Shown piece by piece: positions 57,018 to 64,000 of a stretch of DNA of 64,000 nt (positions are counted from its first letter, which is position 1; each line of letters opens with the position of its first letter). Source of the DNA: Selaginella tamariscina (lineage: Eukaryota; Streptophyta; Lycopodiopsida; Selaginellales; Selaginellaceae); NCBI GenBank assembly GCA_003024785.1, contig PUQB01000280.1, forward strand, positions 248,001 to 312,000. Direction: 5' to 3'. The notes beneath the pieces are model-generated. The model was given only the letters and a program-made list of their open reading frames with translations, ran no database searches and was not told the DNA's origin. The position numbers and the translations under genes were made by a program.

Positions 57018-60000
57018 GTATGTATGTATGTATGTATAACGCACTAAGTATTTTTCACACAGTTTTTGGATGGCTTGTGAGATAACAAGGTATGTGTACA
57101 GTCGGATTCTTTTATATAAATAAGTGCTCTGCTATTTATTCAATTAACAATAAGGTTTTAGTGCTTAACACAATAGTGATCTATACAAGAGAGAGAGAGA
57201 GGACATGTAATATACACATGACAGATGCATGTGCATGATCTGTATGAGAGAGAGAGAACATGTGATATGTATGTGACAGATGCATAGGCATTCCTATATA
57301 CAGGTTATATTTTTGAAAAATTAACAAAAGTACATAATACACCATACTTTTAATTCACACTCGTCTTATTATGCATCTCCTGAGTCGATACACATGCATG
57401 CATTCAGATACTCATGCCAATCTAGAGATCCATGCACTCTTACATGCAGATACATACATGCATATGCGCGCATTGTGAGTGTATGTGCTCGGGTGTGCAT
57501 GGATAAATATGCATGTGATACACACACATACATTCATCCACAGTGTCACAGATGCTTTGCTGGAGAAAATTAAACATGCAACATACGTTCTCCATACCAT
57601 GAGAAATGTATGTTGCATGTTTAATGGATGAATGTATGTGTGTGTGAGTGTCACAGATGCTTTGATGGAGAAAATTAAACATGAATTCACTTGTTAAAAC
57701 TTTACTTAACAACAATCAACATTATCTGACTTTTAAATAAGGGCGGTAGGAAATTTCTGCATAATAGTCATATCACATGCGAGTGTCTCTCTGTTGTTCG
57801 TGTGTGTACACATGTATGCATGTCACTACTATATAATTATTGTAATCGAACGTATGATAATCGATATTGCCACCACATCACACCTCACCTCGTGATGGTA
57901 CCAGTATCTCAGGTGGTTCACCATGTCCCACAACGGGATGTAGTTGTGAGTGTGTTCTTTACGGACGTCGTCCACTTACCATTCTTCCCTTTTCTTGTGA
58001 TAGCAGCCTCTTAAGAACAACCAACGATCCGCATGGCGGTATCGTGTTGATGCTCGTCATCCTCAACCTTTTGCTTCTTGTATTCATCCCTGCAGTCGTT
58101 ATCAAGGTCGATGTGAACGGATTCATTTTCAAACGTTTTCAAAATTTCACAAACGCGTTCTCTCGTAGTAAAAAATAAATAAAAATAAATATTTAAAAAT
58201 ATTATAGCATATTTAAATATTAAATTGCTGGGATTTTAAAATATTCAAATTATATATTTAAAATTAAACTAAATTAATTAATTAATAAAAACTAAATAAA
58301 CTCCTTATATTTGATGTTTCCTCAATGTCACGTATTTACTCACGTGTTTTGCAAACACGTTAACCAACTTCTACAAATGAGTTTTCTAATAACACTGGTC
58401 ATAATCTAGTTTGAACATGGTGTCAGATGTTGTCAAGTTATTTAACGGTGAACTGCATTATATGGTGGTGATAACAGCGTGTGTTCCCTTGGGCAGAAAA
58501 GGTGCAAAATGGAGTGTACCTTGTAATACTATGGCAATAACAAAAGTCTGTGACGACGATATCAATGAATTCCTTACATGTATGAAGAGTTTAAAATGCA
58601 TGAAGATAACATACCTATGTGATTTGATATATTTGATATTATATATTTCTACTTATTATTTATAATATAAATATATTTTACTTATGTATATAAATATATT
58701 AGTTTTCACGTGGTTATATATTGGGACGGACTAATCTACCCATGCACAAAAGGTGGTAGCGAAATACTCTTTTCATACAGAATATTTTAAGCTCGTTGTC
58801 TACATATGCATTTTGTCTATGTTTCAGGACCCACTACGAAGACTCGACTTTTATCTGAATATATATTAAATATAAAGATGTTACCGTGGTTACACAAGCA
58901 GAATTAATACTGGATATCATATACTTTCATATAGTTTGCTCCGTTATCTACATTTGCATTTTGTATATGTTTCAGGATGAATTTTAGCTAAATAAATATA
59001 AAAAATATATTATTCATACATATATGGGTAATGGTTTATATAAGGGTTTTTCATTTGATGCTTGGTTAAACATTTCAACTTTGGTATTCCTTTCTTACTA
59101 TAATCATTTCTTAATCCACACACACACACACACACATGTTTAAGTACTTGAAAGACATTATGAATCATATACTCTTTTATTAACATTTCAATTTTAATAT
59201 TCATCTCATTAGTTATATTAATGCAAATTGTGGTTACATAGATATTCTTTATTTTATAAATGGAAGTAATTAATTTTTCCGGTTTACGCCAATCACTTTA
59301 ATTTTCAGCAATCGTTCTTTATGTGGTAATTAAAGTAGCGAAGAATGATGTGTTTCATTTAAAGTCTAAACATATTAATATTCATTATCATTATAAATGA
59401 TTTAATTATAGTATATTCCAACTTTTTCAATAGGTTAACACTAAAGTTCACCACACAAGTCAACTTTACAAACGATTTAACTGATGTTTTGCATCTTAAA
59501 TCAATACAATTTAATATACGTTATAGAACGTATAAGTCCCATAACGAGTCCATTAATTTATTAAGTTTAAAAGCTACGTTAACAACTAAATTATTGATAA
59601 TCATCCGTATACACTTAAAACGTTTTCCCATAAGCATTTTAATACATTTCAAAGTTGATAAAATAATATATTATTTTTAACCTAAATCTAATTAAATTTT
59701 GTGAAAAGAAAAAGAATTCATGAAAGTAAAAATAATTCTTTTTATTGAATGTAATATAATATTTATATGCAATTAATGTTTTAGAAATTAATAAGTTTTA
59801 TTATTTTATTACCTTAAAATTAAATTTTATATGTATTTTTTTAAAAACCATACATCTTCAATTATGATAAAATTTATACTAACTTATCCCTAGAATTAAT
59901 ATTTACATAATAAAAGCAGTTCCACCGAAATATGAATATTATATTGTTATGGTATGTTATAAATTCAATCAAAAAATTACTGCTTACATTACAATAAGAA

Positions 60001-61848
60001 ATGTTATCTCAGAAATTCTTATGAAATATTCTAAATAACAATATGGAATAGTTCTTTCTAATTTGCCATTATATATCAACATATCTATATAATAATTAAT
60101 TTAAATTTCTTTACCTTTCCATTGAGTAAATTAGCAATTGTTAGATAGGTTGAATTAAAAATTATAATAATAAAATACTCAACTTTATAGTTGCAAGCAC
60201 AAAGACTTATAAAGAAAAATTTATACCAAATATTAACCGTTAAGTTTTTTTTTTTAATTTACTAGGTATAATGTTTTTATGTTATAAAAGTTTTACCATT
60301 AATTTACACTCAATTAACCTGCATTATTTAATAATGATTCCAACTTAATAAAATAGGCAAGGGCACTTACCTTGTCATATTTAATGAAATTTTTAAAAAA
60401 TTGCATTTAAAAAAAAATATTAACTGAAATGCCAAACTTCAAAACATTTTGAACGGATATATTAAATAAGAAAGCAATCCCTAACAAATCATATTATAAC
60501 TTTTTAATTCTTTTTCTATGCCATTTAGTTTGCTATTTAATTTGTATTCGGACGACTTCTTTAAAATTTTATTACATAAATAAACATTCAGGATTAAGTT
60601 CTCTGCTCATATTAATATGTTCAATATTAAAAAATAAAGTATAGTTTTTTCAAAACTACGAATTAATTAAGAAATGAACCATAAAAGTTTGATTGTGTCA
60701 TAATATACATAAAAAAGTCTTGCGTTTACCTTTTGATGAACACCATTTACAAAGATGTCACCGTTTTTAAAATGGAGCTTAAAGGGATTCCTTATACTGA
60801 TACTGATAGTAATAAAAAAGAAATTTATTAATTACAGATCCACCTCAAAACGTTATGGTGGATGATCACATCCTTCATTATGTATTAGCGTTGTTAGCAT
60901 TTTTACAATCGATTGTTGCAATAACATCTTTACAACTGATTGTTGCAAGATGAAGTGTTGAATTGAGATGAAATTATGCAGTAGAGACGCGATTGTTATA
61001 ATCTCACCTAGAAGCAAATGCACAATGCATTAACTTAGTGCATTGATGGGGTGAGTAACTATGGACATAAGTCCTGGACCTACATTTGCTTTAAATTTTA
61101 ATATAACATTTATAGCATCTTTAAGACCACTTCAAGGATGAACGATTAATGGTGTGCACACCTCAGCTCGGCTCCAGCCCTAACAAGTTAAATATTGGAA
61201 TATAAAAATTGAATTATATTCTTGTTTTATTAGCACAATGACTCAACAAAATTATAACTACGTTTTCCTAATTGAATTGTTTGCATATTATGTTTAACAG
61301 TTTGAAGTCTTTTCACGGCTTTTAATCTTTACTGTTAATACTAAATCTTTTATATAGGTTTAATAAATAAAGAAATCTATTCTGAATCCTGAGAGAGAGG
61401 GTTATTGCAGTGTTTAACACATGATAATTAGTAATATAATACTTATTTAATATAATATACTATTTAATGTATACTTTACATGCTGAACAAATGATAACTT
61501 TAAATCTTTGAAGTTTTAAAATTAAAAACGGCTTCACTTTATATGAAATATGCACGCTTCATATTTAACTTTTGTACCAGTTATTTTATAATTATGTCAT
61601 TTTTTATATACCTTAACGCTGGTTATAACGACATGTTTTATAGTTCAATACGTTCTAATTCATTTAGTTAAAATACCAATAATACCTAATTATATTAAAT
61701 TATTTAACTAATTAGCTAACAAACAATTAAATAACTACAAATTTTCAGCTGAAAACACAACCGCTTTCCCACACTGACGGTTATAAGATGTTTTCTAACG
61801 GTATATCCTCACAAATGCGAGGAATATTCATTTTTAGAAATTCCTAGG
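57013..61848. other. Intergenic, mostly very AT-rich, no gene supported
   Basis: Apart from the compound repeat at 57520-57684 and GAGAGA runs near 57190 and 57250, this is low-complexity AT-rich sequence. Frames at 57802-58178 and 58411-58665 are short, lack recognisable motifs and have no splice context. I do not call them genes. Confidence 0.55.
57520..57684. repeat. Compound inverted/direct repeat
   Basis: Structure A-B-C-spacer-C'-A'-B. A is CACACACATACATTCATCCA, B is GTGTCACAGATGCTTTG plus TGGAGAAAATTAAACATG, and C is AAACATGCAACATAC. C' and A' are inverted copies, and B recurs in direct orientation at about 57648-57682. It could form a hairpin. Confidence 0.8.
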
Positions 61849-62807
61849 ATGGGCAGGAACACCTGGCAACACTTTCGAGCACCTACAATCGTAAGACCGT
61901 CCGAAGAATATACTCAATGCTCCAGCAGTAATGCAGCAGTAAGTTAAATTTGATTATTATTTTTATCATTATTTTTTAATGTTCTTAATTTTAATTTTTA
62001 CTTTCTTCTTCAGGATGCAGCACTTGTTGCCATTCATCATATTCATCTTCGTCAGCAGGTACATACATATATATATGTGTTTGTTTAACTGTATATATAT
62101 TTTAAATGTAGATTAATTTATAAGAATCTACGAAAATGACATTTTAAATGAAATTGGTATATTATATAATAAAATTACTTGAAAACTTATCATTAAATAT
62201 TATTACTTAATTTTATATTATCAAAATATTACTTAAAATTAACATACACGTATTTCAAATTAACTTAAAATTAAAATTTAAAAGAAATATTATAGATAAT
62301 GAATTTTGAATTTTGTCATAAACAGATTAAATTATTTATATATATATAATGTGTATATAATATATAAATTTAAACATATAAATATATGTATATAATTAGA
62401 TATAAATTGAAATTTTTTATCTAAAATTGTAAATTTGCGTAATATTCTTTTATATTTAACATATAAAATAACTTTTATATGAAATTATAGAGTGCCAGCT
62501 TCCAGTTAACAAATAGAATTTATATAATTAGATGAAATTTTTTAACCAAGTTATTGTAAAATTCTATCATTTTATAGGAGAAGATTAACGCAAAGAGAGG
62601 TTTCACAAAAGCTTGCAATACAGAATTGCTCGTATTCAATATGAGAAGAGAAAGACTGCCAAGGATAAAATACCCCGTGCTCGTCCCGAAGCCATGGAGG
62701 TAAACATTTTGAATTTTGCTGTTTTTTATGCTTATTTAATTAATTTTACAGATTACGTCAATGGGAATTTTGTTACTCAGACATCGTGCTGAGTATGAGG
62801 AGCGAGG

Positions 62808-62878
<71 letters not shown>

Positions 62879-64000
62879 CACACACACACACACACACGAA
62901 GTTTATTGGAATCAGGCAAAGCAATATTTTAATGACGTGTGGAAGTGTACAATGGAGATGGAGAGGAGGCAAGTGCAGGCCATCATAGCAGAACGTAAGA
63001 GATTGAGAGCTTTGAGATTAGCTGCAAAGGCACTGTCAAGCCTCGACAAATACACTGAACGCACAATCCGTCTTAAGCTTGCCTGGGGAAGGCAGACAGA
63101 TGCTGTTGCCCAACACATGGCTGCTGTTGCACGCAAGGTAGCACATATATACATATGTAGTTTACACAGATCCTGCGTGCGTGTATATGTGTGTAACTAG
63201 CTCTTCTTTTACAGAGAAACAAGCTTCAGAGGCTGATAAAGATCACTGACAATCGGGAGTGAGTATAACAGGATATGTTTCATCCCACATACACACAATA
63301 TTGTGTGATTTATTTGCAATTGGTTGTGTTGTGCAGTATTGAGTTTGCGTTACTTATGGTTCGTATTGAGAGGCTGCACAAGCAAGGGCTACGTATACCT
63401 CGACTATGTTCATGCAGGCATGCAGTAAATCCATGGGATTCTGCATATGTTGATTATTGCGACAAAAACTGTCCTCTCTTCCACAACGAGGAAGAACACG
63501 ACCGTAGACTCCTTGAATCTGTCAAGGAAATCATAAAAATGGTAAGCTTATACATGTGTCTATATGGGCATGCTAAATATGATGGACATACTGCAGGCGA
63601 ATACGCTAGATGCTCGGGTTTTGGCTATGCTGTATGGTTTCAGGACAATGTTCGAAGATCCAGTAATTACAGAGGTGTGTGAACATAAAATATAAGCTTA
63701 TAAATGTGTTTATGCTAAAAAAAATGGAGAAGTACAGAATATACATATACAGATGCATTGCATGCATGCATTCATCTCTCTCTATAATTTTGAATAGTAA
63801 TATCTAAACGTTTTCATTTGTGATACAGAAAAGGGAACAAATATGGAAACATTGCCAAAGTCTCGAAAGCTCAAGGTGAATATGCTAAAATAAGTAATAA
63901 CATTTAAACCCTAAACCCATGTAATATATGCAGGTTTCTTAAAGCTTTACAATTGGTACATATAGAGAAAATGAGGAGAGAAGGTGTTACAGTTGGACCA
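61849..64000 (+). CDS. Multi-exon coiled-coil/Cys-rich protein, 5' part; possible centriolar CCDC15-like protein
   Basis: Exons 61849-61938, 62014-62058, 62598-62699, 62752-62811, 62916-63137, 63215-63258 and 63337-63541 join in phase (256 residues). Smaller exons are likely at 63644-63674, 63829-63875 and 63934 onward, and the gene leaves the window. The start MGRNTWQHFRAP is followed by long basic helices (ARIQYEKRKTAKDKIPRARP, IIAERKRLRALRLAAKAL, LAWGRQTDAVAQHMAAVARK), then IEFALLMVRIERLHKQGL and a Cys cluster CSCRHAVNPWDSAYVDYCDK followed by NCPLFHNEEEH. I recall a similar helix plus CxC...NC ending in CCDC15-type centriolar proteins, which would suit a plant with motile sperm, but this is weak. 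The acceptor of exon 3 was chosen to keep the frame; a better-looking acceptor at 62578 gives a frame that does not fit. Confidence 0.6.
62812..62897. repeat. (CT)n(CA)n microsatellite in intron
   Basis: TC tract directly followed by AC tracts. It fills most of the 104-bp intron between exons ending 62811 and starting 62916. Confidence 0.92.

Noticed and set aside
58411..58665. 84-codon frame in AT-rich spacer
   Set aside because: Ends in a low-complexity hydrophobic AT-driven tail, with no homology recognised and no splice context.
62736..62988. Frames with long Ser-Leu or Arg-Glu runs
   Set aside because: Read through the (CT)n(CA)n intron microsatellite. The spliced exons either side explain the region.
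1..64000. tRNA, rRNA or CRISPR features
   Set aside because: No cloverleaf-compatible A/B box pair, rRNA core or spacer-repeat array was recognised. GGTTCGAGTC in the MITE has no partner A box.

Overview
The window reads as nuclear DNA of a land plant. It has spliced genes with GT-AG introns, a plant-type mitochondrial glycerol-3-phosphate dehydrogenase (SDP6-like), a malectin/LRR receptor kinase, CDPK-like kinase sequence, Ty3-type and Met-primed LTR retrotransposons, a Mutator-like (MULE) transposase relic and very AT-rich spacers. The style of the receptor kinase and retroelements, and a possible centriolar/ciliary gene at the right edge, hint at a non-seed plant (bryophyte, lycophyte or fern). 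That placement is inference. I saw no rRNA, tRNA or CRISPR.

Layout. (1) 726-2538 is copy A of a segmental duplication whose copy B lies at 40359-44408. (2) About 2980-13480 is a minus-strand MULE-type transposase relic. It is split by a full-length LTR retrotransposon (3993-11270, LTRs of about 1.75 kb, target duplication GACCC), and the junction also carries a later 0.74 kb tandem duplication. (3) About 15000-34640 is a nest of Ty3-type elements. An old element D holds element C (16816-33026) inside its protease gene. The left LTR of C is replaced by 5.6 kb of a GC-rich third element B, and the 3' region of C carries a solo LTR (30249-32014) of the 3993-11270 family. A fourth related LTR lies inverted at 34780-35396. 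(4) 35500-37500 holds decayed gene pieces: a PHD-like fragment (minus) and a BEACH/WD40 C-terminal fragment (plus). (5) 37766-39362 is an unrecognised two-exon gene. (6) 41114-42593 is a clean six-exon gene with an ankyrin-like segment, sitting in copy B and missing from copy A. (7) 43087-43470 is a MITE-like insertion for which copy A gives the empty site. (8) 44349-46465 is a decayed malectin-LRR kinase, and 47075-47987 a CDPK-like kinase with two frameshifts. (9) 52671-56952 is the SDP6-like gene, six exons, with a one-base frame break at its FAD-binding motif. (10) 61849-64000 is the 5' part of a multi-exon coiled-coil/Cys-rich gene that runs off the window.

The genes do not form a pathway. 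The main interest is genome history: nested insertions whose order can be read, a duplicated segment that differs by one whole gene and one small transposon, and retroelements that share an extra coiled-coil coding region downstream of the integrase position. All frames, splice sites and alignments were read by eye. Homology calls are from recognition, not from searches.
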